A stretch of DNA of 43,198 nucleotides from Brevibacterium sp. p3-SID960. Its GTDB lineage: Bacteria; Actinomycetota; Actinomycetes; Actinomycetales; Brevibacteriaceae. The translations under genes were made by a program, and so were the position numbers. Positions 16,235 to 25,464 of this stretch are shown here, in pieces (position 1 is the stretch's first letter; the number at the start of each line of letters is the position of its first letter). Location: NCBI RefSeq assembly GCF_025144725.1, contig NZ_JALXKS010000025.1, forward strand, positions 1 through 43,198. The letters are read 5' to 3'. A model generated the notes under the pieces. The model was not told where the DNA came from. It saw only the letters and a program-made list of their open reading frames with translations, and did no database searches.

Positions 16235-17376
16235 AGGAATATACGCCCGCGGAGCTCGTCGACCGCGGATCGGTCAAGTGGACGACATTCCCCGGAACGC
16301 TCGGGGCGTTCATCGCCGAGGCCGATTTCGGCACGGCACCCTGTGTGCACGATGCGCTGGAGGAGCTGACCGCCAAGGAGCTCTTCACCTACGCTCCCCA
16401 GGCAATGCACGCTGAGGCCCGTCAGGCCACCGCTGAGTTCCATGCCCGCCGCTACGGATGGGACATCTCCCCCGGCGACATCGACTTCGCCCCCGATGTC
16501 CTCTCAGCGCTGCTGGCAACCCTCGATCTGTTCTCGCCGCCGGAGGCCCCGGTCGTACTGCTGACGCCGGCGTACATGCCGTTCTTCACCGCCCCGGCCA
16601 CCCGCGACCGCGTGGTGCGCGAGGTGCCGCTCATCCGCACGTCCGATGCCTGGGAGATCGACTTCGACGCCCTCGATGCCGCTCTCGAACCCGGTGCCGT
16701 GTTCCTGCACTGCAATCCGCACAATCCGGTCGGCAAGGTCTACACATGCGCTGAGCACGAGCGGATCGCTGAACTCATCGAGAAGAACGACGCGCGCGTG
16801 TTCTCCGATGAGATCCATGCCCAGCTCGTCTTCGACGGCCAGCAACACGTTCCCTACGCCACCGTGTCCGAGGCGGCGGGCCGGCACACGATCACTGCAA
16901 CCTCGTGCTCGAAGGCCTTCAACATCCCCGGGCTCAAATGCGCGCAGGTGCTCTTCACCAACCCCGAGCACCGGGATGTCTACCGGGATCGGGCGCGCTT
17001 CGTCTCCGGTGCTGCAGCGAACCCGGGACTGGTGGCCACGACAGCGGCCTACCGCGACGGCGACGAATGGCTCGGCCGTTTCATCGACTACCTCGACGGC
17101 AATCGCAAGCTTATGGCCGAGCTGGTGGACAGGCATCTGCCTCAGGCGTCCTACCTTGTGCCGCAGGGCACCTACATCGCCTGGCTCGACCTGCGCGCCT
17201 ACGATATCGGCGAGGACGCCGCAGCGTTCCTGCGCGAGCACGCGAAGGTCGCGCTCACAAACGGTCAGGAATGCGGACGTGTGGGTGCTGGCTGCGTGCG
17301 CGTGAACATGGCGACGACCAGCGCTATCCTCACCGAGATCGTCGAACGGGTTGCGAAGGCCTGTCAGCCGCACTGA
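16231..17376 (+). CDS. PatB/MalY-type cystathionine beta-lyase (PLP C-S lyase)
   Basis: Fold-type I aminotransferase-like lyase that cleaves C-S bonds of cystathionine or cysteine conjugates to pyruvate, ammonia and a thiol. In brevibacteria such enzymes matter for sulphur metabolism and volatile thiols (family knowledge). The 381-residue protein has GSVKWTTFPGTLGAFIAEADF at the N-terminus, LLTPAYMPFF, FLHCNPHNPVGKVY, the PLP-ring aspartate in VFSDEIHAQLVF, and the Schiff-base lysine in TATSCSKAFNIPGLKCAQ. GTG 16231 is chosen because GAGAGGA lies just upstream and its product starts where the family starts. The frame is open further upstream, but over the tandem repeat. The usual MWVADMDF reads FIAEADF, a small departure in the active-site entrance. 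Confidence 0.88.
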   Translation: MKEYTPAELVDRGSVKWTTFPGTLGAFIAEADFGTAPCVHDALEELTAKELFTYAPQAMHAEARQATAEFHARRYGWDISPGDIDFAPDVLSALLATLDLFSPPEAPVVLLTPAYMPFFTAPATRDRVVREVPLIRTSDAWEIDFDALDAALEPGAVFLHCNPHNPVGKVYTCAEHERIAELIEKNDARVFSDEIHAQLVFDGQQHVPYATVSEAAGRHTITATSCSKAFNIPGLKCAQVLFTNPEHRDVYRDRARFVSGAAANPGLVATTAAYRDGDEWLGRFIDYLDGNRKLMAELVDRHLPQASYLVPQGTYIAWLDLRAYDIGEDAAAFLREHAKVALTNGQECGRVGAGCVRVNMATTSAILTEIVERVAKACQPH

Positions 17377-17566
17377 TCGGCTCACCCCACGGCACGCAGT
17401 CGATGAGGTCAGCGCCGGAACCCTGCTGGGCCGCCTTCTGGCCGTCGACTGAGCAGCGTCGGCCGAAGACGTCGAGGAGCTGGCCCATGAGTGCACCGAG
17501 CTCCTGTCCGGGGCGCGGACCGTCGACGAGCTCAGCGGTCATGTCGCCCAGTTGGCGATGAGTCAC
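17330..17566 (-). CDS. Possible small gene downstream of map
   Basis: A 78-codon frame starting with GTG, 13 bases beyond the map stop, with codon choice that looks coding (GAC, CUC, GUC, CAG rich). The core reads MTAELVDGPRPGQELGALMG then QLLDVFGRRCSVDG. It overlaps the 3' end of the convergent C-S lyase gene by 47 bases. No family is recognised and the Shine-Dalgarno is poor, so it may be a short partner of map or a spurious frame. Confidence 0.35.
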   Translation of the reverse strand: MTHRQLGDMTAELVDGPRPGQELGALMGQLLDVFGRRCSVDGQKAAQQGSGADLIDCVPWGEPISAADRPSQPVRRSR

Positions 17567-17579
17567 GGTGCCGTTGGTC

Positions 17580-18455
17580 TCAGCCCTCCAGCGGCGCCGG
17601 TGTGATGCCGTAGGGCGCCAGGCCCGCGGCTCCCCCGTCGGGTGCGGTGAGCACCCAGATGCCCTTGGAGTGCCGCGCGACGGTATGCTCCCAGTGCGAG
17701 GCGTGCGAGCCGTCCTTCGTCACGACGGTCCAGTCGTCGTCAAGCACCTCGGATGCGGCAGAGCCGCTGGCGGTGAGCATCGGTTCGATGCACAGCACGA
17801 GTCCGGGCTTGATCTTGGGACCGAGCTGTTTGGCTGCGTAGTTGAGCACTTCCGGTTCCATGTGCATCTGGGATCCGATGCCATGGCCGGTGTACTCCAT
17901 GATGAGACCAAAACCGCGCGAGCGCTGCGTGCCGAGCGATTCGCTCAGGGCGGCTGCACTGCCGAGATCGTCGACGGTCTCCTCGATCGCCGCACCGATC
18001 TCGCCGACGCGGGTCGCAGTGGCAAAGGCGGCGATGCCCGCCCACATGGCCGCCTCGGTGACCCGGGAGAGCTGCCGGTCCTCGGCACTGGCAGCTTCTT
18101 CGCCGCCGACGAAGACCGTCATCGCCGAGTCTCCATGGAAGCCGCCGACGATTGCGCCTCCGTCGATGGAGACGATGTCTCCGGCTTCGAGCACCCGGTC
18201 GCCGGGGATGCCGTGGACGATCTCCTCATTGACCGACACGCACAGGGTGCCGGGGAAGCCGTGGTAGCCCTTGAAGTTCGAGCGCGCGCCGGCCTCGGCG
18301 ATCGCGCGGGCGCCGGCGGCGTCGACATCGGCGGTGGTGGCACCGGGCACACACGCCGCACGGGCGGCCTCCAGGGCCGCCCGTGTGACGAGACCAGCCT
18401 TGCGCATGGTCGTGATCTGTGCCGGGGTCTTGAGCTCCAGGCGCGGTCCGAACAT
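17580..18455 (-). CDS. map: Type I methionine aminopeptidase
   Basis: Removes the initiator methionine from nascent proteins; cytosolic metalloenzyme. The 291-residue protein shows all five metal ligands: Asp98 (SIDGGAI), Asp109 (HGDSAM), His191 (EYTGHGIG), Glu224 (CIEPML) and Glu256 (HWEHTV), plus His81 in EEIVHGIPG. No zinc-finger or SH3-binding N-terminal extension. Its ATG overlaps the adk stop (ATGA), so secY, adk and map form one unit. In most actinobacteria infA comes next; here it does not. Confidence 0.97.
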   Translation of the reverse strand: MFGPRLELKTPAQITTMRKAGLVTRAALEAARAACVPGATTADVDAAGARAIAEAGARSNFKGYHGFPGTLCVSVNEEIVHGIPGDRVLEAGDIVSIDGGAIVGGFHGDSAMTVFVGGEEAASAEDRQLSRVTEAAMWAGIAAFATATRVGEIGAAIEETVDDLGSAAALSESLGTQRSRGFGLIMEYTGHGIGSQMHMEPEVLNYAAKQLGPKIKPGLVLCIEPMLTASGSAASEVLDDDWTVVTKDGSHASHWEHTVARHSKGIWVLTAPDGGAAGLAPYGITPAPLEG

Positions 18456-19024
18456 CAGACGTCGATGGCCTTGACGATGCGCTCGGTGATGGCGTCGACG
18501 TCACCGAGGCCGTCGACCTGACGCAGCAGGCCGCGCTCAGCGTAGATGTCGGTCAGCGGCTGGGTCTGCTCGGCGTAGACGTCGAGGCGGTGGCGGATGA
18601 CGTCTTCGGTGTCGTCACTGCGGCCCTGCAGCTGGGCGCGGGCGAGCAGACGCTCAACGACCTCATCGGTGTCTGCGGTGAGCTCGACGACATGGTCGAG
18701 CTTCTCCCCCATGCCCTCGAGCATGCGGTCGAGTTCGGCGACCTGCGCTTCGGTGCGCGGGTAGCCGTCGAGCAGGAAGCCGGCCTGCGCATCATCCTGT
18801 CCGAGGCGGTCCTGGACCATCGAGTTGGTGACCTCGTCAGGCACGTACTCGCCGGCGTCCATGTACCGCTTGGCGGTCTTGCCGAGTTCGGTCTCTCCGG
18901 CGACATTGGCGCGGAAGATGTCACCGGTCGAGATCGCCGGGATGCCGAGCTTCTCGCTCAGCTTGGCGGCCTGGGTGCCTTTGCCGGCACCGGGCGGGCC
19001 GATGAGGATGATGCGTACGCTCAT
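18455..19024 (-). CDS. adk: Adenylate kinase (short form)
   Basis: Converts ATP plus AMP to two ADP. With ATG 19024 (AAAGGAAG just upstream) the protein has 189 residues. Visible: P-loop GPPGAGKGT (9-17), STGDIFRANV (AMP site), FLLDGYPRTEAQ (about 83-94) and QGRSDDTEDVIRHRL in place of a long zinc LID, so this is the short-LID type common in actinobacteria. Located 126 bases after secY and overlapping map. A longer upstream frame exists but lacks a ribosome-binding site. Confidence 0.97.
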   Translation of the reverse strand: MSVRIILIGPPGAGKGTQAAKLSEKLGIPAISTGDIFRANVAGETELGKTAKRYMDAGEYVPDEVTNSMVQDRLGQDDAQAGFLLDGYPRTEAQVAELDRMLEGMGEKLDHVVELTADTDEVVERLLARAQLQGRSDDTEDVIRHRLDVYAEQTQPLTDIYAERGLLRQVDGLGDVDAITERIVKAIDV

Positions 19025-19150
19025 GTGCTTCCTTTCATAGGAGTGTGCCCCCATTCTACGACCGGCCAGCCGGCCGGTGAGGCGGCGGGGGCACCTGGGT
19101 GCCCACCGCCTCGGGCCCGGCAGCCCGGGGGGATGCGGCACCCGCGGCGA

Positions 19151-20452
19151 TCAGCGCAGCAGGCCCTCGTAGTGGCGCTGCTGCATCTGCGAATCGATCT
19201 GCTTGACCGTCTCCAGGCCGACGCCGACGACGATGAGGATCGAGGTGCCGCCGAACGGGAAGTCCTGGTTCGCGCCGATGAGGACAAGCGCGATGAGCGG
19301 GATCATCGCGATGACCGCGAGGTAGAGCGAACCGGGGAAGGTGATGCGGGTGAGCACGTAGCTGAGGTAGCGCTCGGTCGGCTTGCCGGCGCGGATGCCG
19401 GGGATGAAGCCGCCGTACTTCTTCATGTTGTCGGCGACCTCTTCGGGGTTGAAGGTGATCGCGACGTAGAAGTAGGCGAAGAAGATCGTAAGCAGGAAGT
19501 ACACGGCCATGTACAGCGGGTGGTCACCGGAGGTGAAGTACTTGTTGATCCACTGCACCCACGCCGACTCCGGGTCGCCGAACTGGGAGATGAGGCTCGG
19601 CAGGTACAGCACCGAGGAGGCGAAGATGACCGGGATGACGCCGGCCTGGTTGACCTTGATCGGAATGTAGGTGGAGGTGCCCCCGAACATGCGGCGGCCT
19701 ACCATCCGCTTGGCGTACTGGACCGGGATACGGCGCTGGGACTGCTCGACGAACACGACGAGGGTGACGATCGCCAGGCCGACGAGCATCACGATGGCGA
19801 AGATGTCGATGCCCTGGGTGCGCAGGATGCCGCCGAAGGATGCCGGGAAGCCAGCGGCTACGGCGGTGAAGATCATCAGCGACATGCCGTTGCCGACACC
19901 GCGCTCGGTGATCTGCTCGCCCATCCACATGATGAGGCCGGTGCCGGCGGTCAGCGTCAGCACGATGATGCCGATGCCCCACCAGGTGTCGTTGACGATG
20001 AGGTTCTGGCAGGCTGCGACGTTCCCGAAGAGCGCACCGGAGCGCACGGTCGTCACGAGAGTCGTCGCGTTGAGCAGGCCGAGGCCGATCGTCATGTAGC
20101 GGGTGTACTGGGTCAGCTTCGCCTGACCGGAGGCACCTTCCTTGTGGAGGGCCTCGAAGCGCGGGATGACCACGCGCAGCAGCTGGGTGATGATGCTGGC
20201 GGTGATGTAGGGCATGATGCCGAGCGCGAAGATCGACAGCTGCAGCAGCGCGCCGCCGCTGAAGAGATTGATGAGCCCGAAGGCACCCTGCGTCATCTGC
20301 GGGGAGGCGACGCATTCCTGCACCTGCCCGTAGTCGATGCCGGGAGCTGGGATGAAGACGCCGATGCGGTAGAGCACAACGATGCCGAGAGTGAAGAGGA
20401 GTTTGTTCCTCAGATCGGGCGTTTTGAAAGCCCGCCCAATTGCGCCGAGCAA
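19151..20452 (-). CDS. secY: Protein translocase subunit SecY
   Basis: Central channel of the Sec translocon in the cytoplasmic membrane. The 433-residue protein has the expected ten hydrophobic segments, beginning RNKLLFTLGIVVLYRIGVFIPAPG, and conserved FSGGALLQLSIFALGIMPYI, TERGVGNGMSLMIF (cytoplasmic loop) and GFIPGIRAGKPTERYL. The start is TTG at 20452, supported by AGGAGG four bases upstream and by the family-like MLGAIGRAFKTPDLR N-terminus. It is separated from rplO by 256 bases containing a terminator and a likely own promoter, so it heads a secY-adk-map operon. Confidence 0.97.
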   Translation of the reverse strand: MLGAIGRAFKTPDLRNKLLFTLGIVVLYRIGVFIPAPGIDYGQVQECVASPQMTQGAFGLINLFSGGALLQLSIFALGIMPYITASIITQLLRVVIPRFEALHKEGASGQAKLTQYTRYMTIGLGLLNATTLVTTVRSGALFGNVAACQNLIVNDTWWGIGIIVLTLTAGTGLIMWMGEQITERGVGNGMSLMIFTAVAAGFPASFGGILRTQGIDIFAIVMLVGLAIVTLVVFVEQSQRRIPVQYAKRMVGRRMFGGTSTYIPIKVNQAGVIPVIFASSVLYLPSLISQFGDPESAWVQWINKYFTSGDHPLYMAVYFLLTIFFAYFYVAITFNPEEVADNMKKYGGFIPGIRAGKPTERYLSYVLTRITFPGSLYLAVIAMIPLIALVLIGANQDFPFGGTSILIVVGVGLETVKQIDSQMQQRHYEGLLR

Positions 20453-20546
20453 GCGTCCTCCTGGGGATCTTCACCTCGGGCAGGCAGGCAGCGGTGGCTG
20501 CTCGAGGGCCCGAGAATTCGTTCAAGTCTTTGAGTACCTGACCGAC

Positions 20547-20575
20547 CTTATCAGGACTCGCCTGCCAGAGAGCAA
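20547..20575 (-). promoter_or_regulatory. Possible secY promoter
   Basis: On the minus strand TTGCTC (20575-20570) and GATAAG (20552-20547) are separated by 17 bases, about 95 bases before the secY TTG codon. Its place after the rplO hairpin fits an independent promoter for secY-adk-map. Confidence 0.4.
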
Positions 20576-20633
20576 TCGGAAAGCGAGAATTTCGGCGCGG
20601 AGACGGGGCTCGGCTGCCGTGGCCGGAGATGCG

Positions 20634-20670
20634 AAGAGGGAGGCCCGCACGAGACGGACCTCCCTCTTCA
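20634..20670 (-). terminator. Terminator after rplO
   Basis: An 11-bp perfect stem (GAAGAGGGAGG at 20634-20644, CCTCCCTCTTC at 20660-20670) begins about 38 bases past the rplO stop. It ends the long ribosomal protein unit before secY. Confidence 0.7.
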
Positions 20671-20708
20671 TCTCAGAGCGAGGCTCTGCAGACGGTGAGG
20701 ACAGATCC

Positions 20709-21161
20709 TCAGCGCGTCGTGGTCGAGCCGCCGGCCGCTGCGATCTTCTCGGCTGCAGAGCCGGAGAACTTGTCAGCGGTGATGTTGACGGCCACGGAGA
20801 TCTCTCCGGTGCCGAGCACCTTGACCGGCTGGTTGGCGCGCACTGCGCCCTTGGCGACGAGGTCTTCAACCGTCACGTCTCCGCCGTTAGGGAAGAGCGA
20901 CGACAGCTTGTCGAGATTGACAACCTGGTAGTGAACCTTGTTCGGGTTCTTGAAGCCGCGCAGCTTCGGCAGGCGCATGTGCAGCGGGGTCTGTCCACCT
21001 TCGAAGCCGTGCGGCACCTGGTAACGGGCCTTGGTGCCCTTGGTGCCGCGACCGGCGGTCTTGCCCTTCGACGCCTCACCGCGGCCCACGCGGGTCTTGG
21101 CGGTGTTGGAGCCGGGAGCAGGACGCAGATGGTGGAGCTTGAGTGCCTTCTCATCTGCCAT
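20709..21161 (-). CDS. rplO: 50S ribosomal protein L15
   Basis: A 150-residue L15 that binds 23S rRNA in late assembly. Canonical features are [36 protein letters not shown] near the N-terminus and [21 protein letters not shown] in the middle. ATG 21161 follows AGAGGTGG. It is the last gene of the spc-type run (rplN to rplO); secY is uncoupled behind a terminator. Confidence 0.97.
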   Translation of the reverse strand: MADEKALKLHHLRPAPGSNTAKTRVGRGEASKGKTAGRGTKGTKARYQVPHGFEGGQTPLHMRLPKLRGFKNPNKVHYQVVNLDKLSSLFPNGGDVTVEDLVAKGAVRANQPVKVLGTGEISVAVNITADKFSGSAAEKIAAAGGSTTTR

Positions 21162-21162
21162 T

Positions 21163-21345
21163 TCAGTCCACCTCTTCACATGTGACCAGGTGGCGCACGA
21201 CGTTGACCATGCCGCGGACTTCCGGGCTGTCCTCACGCGTGACAGAATCGTTGATCCGCTTCAGACCGAGGGTCCGCAGCGTATCGCGCTGGTTCTGCTT
21301 GCCACCGATTGTCGATTTGACCTGGGTAATCTTCAGCTGTGCCAT
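21163..21345 (-). CDS. rpmD: 50S ribosomal protein L30
   Basis: A 60-residue L30, [20 protein letters not shown] then [19 protein letters not shown], normal length. Its ATG overlaps the rpsE stop as TGATG, implying coupling. An in-frame GTG one codon earlier is less likely. Confidence 0.96.
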   Translation of the reverse strand: MAQLKITQVKSTIGGKQNQRDTLRTLGLKRINDSVTREDSPEVRGMVNVVRHLVTCEEVD

Positions 21346-22004
21346 CACGCCTTCGCCCCGCTTTCGGCTGCCCGCAGCATGGCGCGCGGCGCAACTTCGT
21401 CGACCGGGAGGCCGCGGCGTGCTGCCACTTCCTCAGGACGCTCGAGGCCCTTGAGGGCGGCGATGGCCGCGTGCACGATGTTGATCGCGTTGGCCGAGCC
21501 CAGGGACTTCGAGAGGATGTCGTGGATGCCAGCGCAGTCGAGGACGGCGCGGACCGGACCACCGGCGATCACACCGGTGCCCGGTGCGGCCGGACGCAGG
21601 AGGACGACGCCGGCGGCGTCTTCGCCCTGCACCGGGTGCGGGATGGTCTTCTGGATGCGCGGGACGCGGAAGAAGTTCTTCTTCGCCTCTTCGACACCCT
21701 TGGCAATGGCGGCCGGAACTTCCTTCGCCTTGCCGTAGCCCATGCCGACCATGCCGTCGCCGTCGCCGACGACGACGAGAGCGGTGAACGAGAAACGACG
21801 CCCGCCCTTGACAACCTTCGACACACGGTTGATGGTCACGACATGCTCGATGAACTGGTTCTTGTCGTCACGGTCTCCGCGACCGCCCCGACGTCCGCCG
21901 CCTTCACCGCGTCCGCGGCCACGACCGCGGCCGCGCTGGTCGTCCTGCTTGGCGGTGTTCTCGGTGCTGGTGACCTGCTGGTCCTTGTTCTCTTCAGTGC
22001 TCAC
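21345..22004 (-). CDS. rpsE: 30S ribosomal protein S5, with Arg/Gly-rich N-terminal extension
   Basis: S5 lies at the mRNA entry site and affects decoding fidelity. Residues about 47-205 are the normal two-domain S5 ([78 protein letters not shown]). The first ~46 residues are a Gln/Asp/Thr leader followed by [20 protein letters not shown], absent in E. coli. GTG start at 22004 is preceded by GGAGG and overlaps the rplR stop (GTGA). Confidence 0.97.
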   Translation of the reverse strand: MSTEENKDQQVTSTENTAKQDDQRGRGRGRGRGEGGGRRGGRGDRDDKNQFIEHVVTINRVSKVVKGGRRFSFTALVVVGDGDGMVGMGYGKAKEVPAAIAKGVEEAKKNFFRVPRIQKTIPHPVQGEDAAGVVLLRPAAPGTGVIAGGPVRAVLDCAGIHDILSKSLGSANAINIVHAAIAALKGLERPEEVAARRGLPVDEVAPRAMLRAAESGAKA

Positions 22005-22381
22005 AGGGACAGTCCTCCTTCACGGGCACCCTCGGCGATCGCTGCCACGCGTCCGTGATAGGCGTTGCCGCCACGGTCGAACACGACAGCCTCGATACCG
22101 GCTGCTTTCGCACGCTCGGCGACGAGTTCGCCAACCTTGCGAGCCTTTGCGGTCTTGTCGTCGCTCGATGCGCGCAGATCGGCTTCCATGGTCGAGGCCG
22201 AGGCGAGCGTCTTGCCGACGGAGTCGTCGACGACCTGGACGAACATGTGCCGCGACGAACGGTTCACGACGAGGCGCGGACGTTCGGCGGTGCCGGAGAT
22301 GTGCTTGCGCAGGCGAGCGTGGCGGCGGGCACGAGCGGCAGCCTTGCCCTTGCCGTAGCTCTTCTTCATTCCGAAGGCCAT
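22001..22381 (-). CDS. rplR: 50S ribosomal protein L18
   Basis: A 126-residue 5S rRNA-binding protein. N-terminal basic region [20 protein letters not shown], then [29 protein letters not shown] and a canonical ending [26 protein letters not shown]. Starts 2 bases after the rplF stop, and its stop overlaps rpsE. Confidence 0.97.
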   Translation of the reverse strand: MAFGMKKSYGKGKAAARARRHARLRKHISGTAERPRLVVNRSSRHMFVQVVDDSVGKTLASASTMEADLRASSDDKTAKARKVGELVAERAKAAGIEAVVFDRGGNAYHGRVAAIAEGAREGGLSL

Positions 22382-22383
22382 GA

Positions 22384-22920
22384 TTACTTACCAGCCTTTC
22401 CAACCTTGCGGCGAATCTGTTCGCCGGCGTAGCGCACGCCCTTGCCCTTGTAGGGCTCCGGCTTGCGCAGCTTGCGGATGTTCGCTGCGGTCTCTCCGAC
22501 GAGCTGCTTATCGATGCCGGTGACGGTCACCTTGTTCGATCCCTCGACCTGGAAGGTGATGCCCTCCGGCGGTTCGACGGTGATCGTGTGGCTGTAGCCG
22601 AGGGAGAACTCGAGGTTCTGGCCCTTGGCCTGCACACGGTAACCGGTGCCGACGATCTCGAGCTGCTTGGAGTAGCCATCGGTGACGCCGATGATCTGAT
22701 TGTTGATCAGGGTGCGGGTCAGGCCGTGCAGGGCACGGGACTCGCGCTCATCGTTGGGGCGCTCGACGGTCAGCGTGCCGTCGTCGAGCTTCACCGAGAT
22801 GGGCTCCGGGATGGTGACCGAGAGATTGCCCTTCGGTCCCTTGACGTCGAGCTCGGGGCCGTTGATGTTGACCTCAACACCAGACGGAACGGAGATCGGC
22901 TGCTTGCCAATGCGTGACAT
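22384..22920 (-). CDS. rplF: 50S ribosomal protein L6
   Basis: A 178-residue L6, near the factor-binding site of the 50S subunit. Canonical [29 protein letters not shown], and a C-terminal [30 protein letters not shown]. It follows rpsH by 17 bases. Confidence 0.97.
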   Translation of the reverse strand: MSRIGKQPISVPSGVEVNINGPELDVKGPKGNLSVTIPEPISVKLDDGTLTVERPNDERESRALHGLTRTLINNQIIGVTDGYSKQLEIVGTGYRVQAKGQNLEFSLGYSHTITVEPPEGITFQVEGSNKVTVTGIDKQLVGETAANIRKLRKPEPYKGKGVRYAGEQIRRKVGKAGK

Positions 22921-22937
22921 TGCTTGCTCTCCTTCCC

Positions 22938-23336
22938 TTACCAGACGTAGGCGAGGACTTCTCCGCCCACGCCCTTCTTTGCGGCTTGCTTGTCAGTCAG
23001 CAGACCCGAGGAGGTCGACAGGATCGCGATGCCCAGACCACCGAGGACCTTCGGGAGGTTGGTGGACTTGGCGTAGACCCGCAGACCCGGCTTCGAGATG
23101 CGGCGCAGACCGGCGATCGAACGCTCACGGTTCGGACCGAACTTCAGGTCGAGCATGAGCTTCTTTCCGACCTCGGCGTCTTCGACGCTCCAGTCGGCGA
23201 TGAAGCCCTCTGCCTTGAGGATCTGGGCGATGCTGGACTTCAGCTTGCTGTACGGCATGCTGACATCCTCGTGATACGCCGAGTTGGCGTTGCGCAGACG
23301 CGTAAGCATGTCTGCGACGGGATCAGTCATTGTCAT
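22938..23336 (-). CDS. rpsH: 30S ribosomal protein S8
   Basis: A 132-residue 16S rRNA central-domain protein. [20 protein letters not shown] is the usual actinobacterial start, and the C-terminus [26 protein letters not shown] is canonical. Only 66 bases separate it from rplE, so the small zinc-type S14 gene (rpsZ) often found here is missing. Confidence 0.97.
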   Translation of the reverse strand: MTMTDPVADMLTRLRNANSAYHEDVSMPYSKLKSSIAQILKAEGFIADWSVEDAEVGKKLMLDLKFGPNRERSIAGLRRISKPGLRVYAKSTNLPKVLGGLGIAILSTSSGLLTDKQAAKKGVGGEVLAYVW

Positions 23337-23402
23337 GTGGGCTTCTGCCCTTCCTCGTTGCGGTTTCCTGCCGGGCGTCCGGCCGGACCTGCAACGTAGT
23401 GC

Positions 23403-23975
23403 TTAATTGGTCTTGAACGGGAAGCCGAGGTGGCGGAGCAGCGCACGGCCTTCGTCGTCGGTCTTGGCGGTCGTGACAACCGTGATGTCCATACCGCGCA
23501 CGCGGTCGATGGCATCCTGGTTGATCTCGTGGAACATCGACTGCTCGGTCAGGCCGAACGTGTAGTTGCCGTTGCCGTCGAACTGGCGGTCCGAGAGTCC
23601 GCGGAAGTCGCGGATACGCGGCAGTGCCAGCGAGACGACGCGGTCGAGGAACTCCCACATGCGGGCGCCGCGCATGGTGACGTGTGCGCCGATGGGCTGT
23701 CCTTCACGCAGCTTGAACTGGGCGATCGACTTCTTGGCCTTCGTCACGACCGGCTTCTGACCGGTGATGAGGGTCAGGTCGCGGATCGCGCCTTCGATGA
23801 GCTTCGAGTCGCGGGCGGCGTCTCCGACACCCATGTTGACGACGACCTTGGTCAGGGTCGGAACCTGCATCGGGTTCGAGTAGCCGAACTCGTCCTGCAG
23901 CTTCGCCACGATCTCTTCGCGGTAGACCTGCTTGAGACGCGGCAGGGGACGGTTCTGCACAGTGGTGTCAGTCAT
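23403..23975 (-). CDS. rplE: 50S ribosomal protein L5
   Basis: A 190-residue 5S rRNA-binding protein of the central protuberance. Features: [21 protein letters not shown], the [19 protein letters not shown] motif, [25 protein letters not shown] and a C-terminal [21 protein letters not shown]. Its ATG overlaps the rplX stop (ATGA). Confidence 0.97.
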   Translation of the reverse strand: MTDTTVQNRPLPRLKQVYREEIVAKLQDEFGYSNPMQVPTLTKVVVNMGVGDAARDSKLIEGAIRDLTLITGQKPVVTKAKKSIAQFKLREGQPIGAHVTMRGARMWEFLDRVVSLALPRIRDFRGLSDRQFDGNGNYTFGLTEQSMFHEINQDAIDRVRGMDITVVTTAKTDDEGRALLRHLGFPFKTN

Positions 23976-24343
23976 CAGATGTCCTCCCCGGTCCGGCGCG
24001 AGATGCGGACCCGCACGGTGCGCTTGCGACCGTCGCGGTCAACGACCTCTTCGCGGTATCCCACGCGAGTCGGCTTGTTGTCCGTCGGGTCGACCAGCAT
24101 GACGTTGGAAATGTGGATCGGCGCTTCGTGGATCTCGATGCCTCCGGCGGTTGCGCCCGAGGCTGTCTGTCCGGCGCGCTTGTGCTTGCTCACGCGGTTG
24201 ACGCCTTCGACGAGAACTCGGTTGGTATCCGGGAAGACGGCCAGAACCTTGCCCTGCTTGCCGCGGTCGCCGCCGCGCTCCTGACGAGCACCCGAGATGA
24301 CCTGGACGAGGTCGCCCTTCTTGATCTTGAGCTTGTTCGCCAT
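23975..24343 (-). CDS. rplX: 50S ribosomal protein L24
   Basis: A 122-residue assembly-initiator protein with KOW motif [33 protein letters not shown] take ATG 24343 ([10 protein letters not shown]). A GTG two codons upstream overlaps the rplN stop (GTGA) and is an equally coupled alternative; GGAGG lies 10 bases before the ATG and 4 before the GTG. Confidence 0.95.
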   Translation of the reverse strand: MANKLKIKKGDLVQVISGARQERGGDRGKQGKVLAVFPDTNRVLVEGVNRVSKHKRAGQTASGATAGGIEIHEAPIHISNVMLVDPTDNKPTRVGYREEVVDRDGRKRTVRVRISRRTGEDI

Positions 24344-24345
24344 AC

Positions 24346-24714
24346 TCACAGCACCTCCGGAGCGAGCGAGATGATCTTCATGAACTTCTTGTCGCGCAGC
24401 TCGCGACCGACCGGTCCGAAGATACGTGTTCCACGGGGCTCGCCGTCGGTCTTGAGGATGACGGCTGCGTTCTCGTCGAATGAAATGTACGAGCCGTCGT
24501 TGCGACGGCGTTCCTTGCGGGTGCGGACGATGACGGCCTTGACCACATCGCCCTTCTTGACGTTGCCACCGGGAATAGCGTCCTTGACGGTGGCGACGAT
24601 GGTGTCGCCGATTCCGGCGTAACGTCGACCTGAACCGCCGAGAATCCGGATGGCCAGGATCTCCTTGGCACCGGTGTTGTCGGCGACTTTGAGTCGCGAC
24701 TCCTGCTGGATCAC
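24346..24714 (-). CDS. rplN: 50S ribosomal protein L14
   Basis: A 122-residue protein of the intersubunit bridge region. [19 protein letters not shown] start and the C-terminal [19 protein letters not shown] are diagnostic. GTG start with AGGAG 9-10 bases upstream. A 196-base gap with two hairpins separates it from rpsQ, so it may begin a separate transcription unit. Confidence 0.97.
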   Translation of the reverse strand: MIQQESRLKVADNTGAKEILAIRILGGSGRRYAGIGDTIVATVKDAIPGGNVKKGDVVKAVIVRTRKERRRNDGSYISFDENAAVILKTDGEPRGTRIFGPVGRELRDKKFMKIISLAPEVL

Positions 24715-24839
24715 TTGTTCTCTCCTGTCGTCGCGTCGGTTCTCACCGATCTGATGAGCCTGACGGAACGTCTGTATTCTTCATGTCCGCCCCAGGCCCG
24801 GTGGCCGCCGCGGATAAGACGGGACCGGGAGGGTGATGG

Positions 24840-24891
24840 GGCGTCAGCTGAGCTGGACGCCCGCCGAGGCACCGGTGGAACCGGTGCCTCG
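24840..24891 (-). terminator. Double hairpin at the rpsQ-rplN joint
   Basis: Beyond the rpsQ stop, an 11-bp perfect stem (arms 24865-24875 and 24881-24891, loop of 5) is followed by a second stem (GGCGTC / GACGCC, 24840-24845 with 24856-24861). Together they look like a terminator or attenuator dividing the S10-type from the spc-type half of the cluster. I could not fix a promoter for rplN in the remaining ~125 bases. Confidence 0.6.
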
Positions 24892-24910
24892 TCGAGCAAA
24901 CCACACCATC

Positions 24911-25207
24911 TTACTTGGCGCGCTCGATGATTTCAACGAGACGCCAGCGCTTGGTGGCCGACAGCGGACGGGTCTCGGCGATCCGAACGAGGTCGCCGAT
25001 GCCGGCGGTGTTGTCCTCGTCGTGTGCCTTGAGCTTGCTCGTCGTGCGCATGATCTTGCCGTAGAGGCGGTGCATCTTGCGGTCTTCGACCTCGACGACG
25101 ATGGTTTTGTTCATCTTGTCCGAAACGACGTAGCCGCGAGCGGTCTTGCGCGACCCGCGTTCCGGAGCGGCTTCAGCCTGTGCCGGCTGAGTCTTCTGCT
25201 CGGCCAT
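24911..25207 (-). CDS. rpsQ: 30S ribosomal protein S17
   Basis: A 98-residue OB-fold protein. Core [25 protein letters not shown] and [23 protein letters not shown] are canonical. The first ~18 residues are a Gln/Ala/Glu-rich extension, as in other actinobacteria. The ATG overlaps the rpmC stop (TAATG). Last gene before the operon break. Confidence 0.96.
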   Translation of the reverse strand: MAEQKTQPAQAEAAPERGSRKTARGYVVSDKMNKTIVVEVEDRKMHRLYGKIMRTTSKLKAHDEDNTAGIGDLVRIAETRPLSATKRWRLVEIIERAK

Positions 25208-25464
25208 TACTTATCCTCTTCCTTGGCAGCTGCCGGGTTCGAGCGGATCTCGAGCTCGCGCTCACGCAGCACGGTGTAGATCCGTGCGATGTCGCGCCGG
25301 ACGGCCTTGAGGCGTCCGTGGCTTTCGAGCTGACCAGTGGCGGACTGGAACCGGAGGTTGAACAGTTCGGCTTTGGCCTTCTTCAGTTCTTCGACAAGAC
25401 GGTCATTGTCGAAGCCGTCGAGGGCGTCCATGTTGAGTTCCTTGGAACCGATCGCCATTGTCAT
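25207..25464 (-). CDS. rpmC: 50S ribosomal protein L29
   Basis: An 85-residue protein at the exit tunnel. The core [46 protein letters not shown] is canonical; both ends are slightly extended. ATG 25464 has AAGG upstream and overlaps the rplP stop (ATGA); a second ATG two codons on is possible. Confidence 0.96.
   Translation of the reverse strand: MTMAIGSKELNMDALDGFDNDRLVEELKKAKAELFNLRFQSATGQLESHGRLKAVRRDIARIYTVLRERELEIRSNPAAAKEEDK

Noticed and set aside
18590..20533. A 647-codon plus-strand frame opposite adk and secY.
   Set aside because: Antisense shadow with His/Asp-rich composition and no motif.
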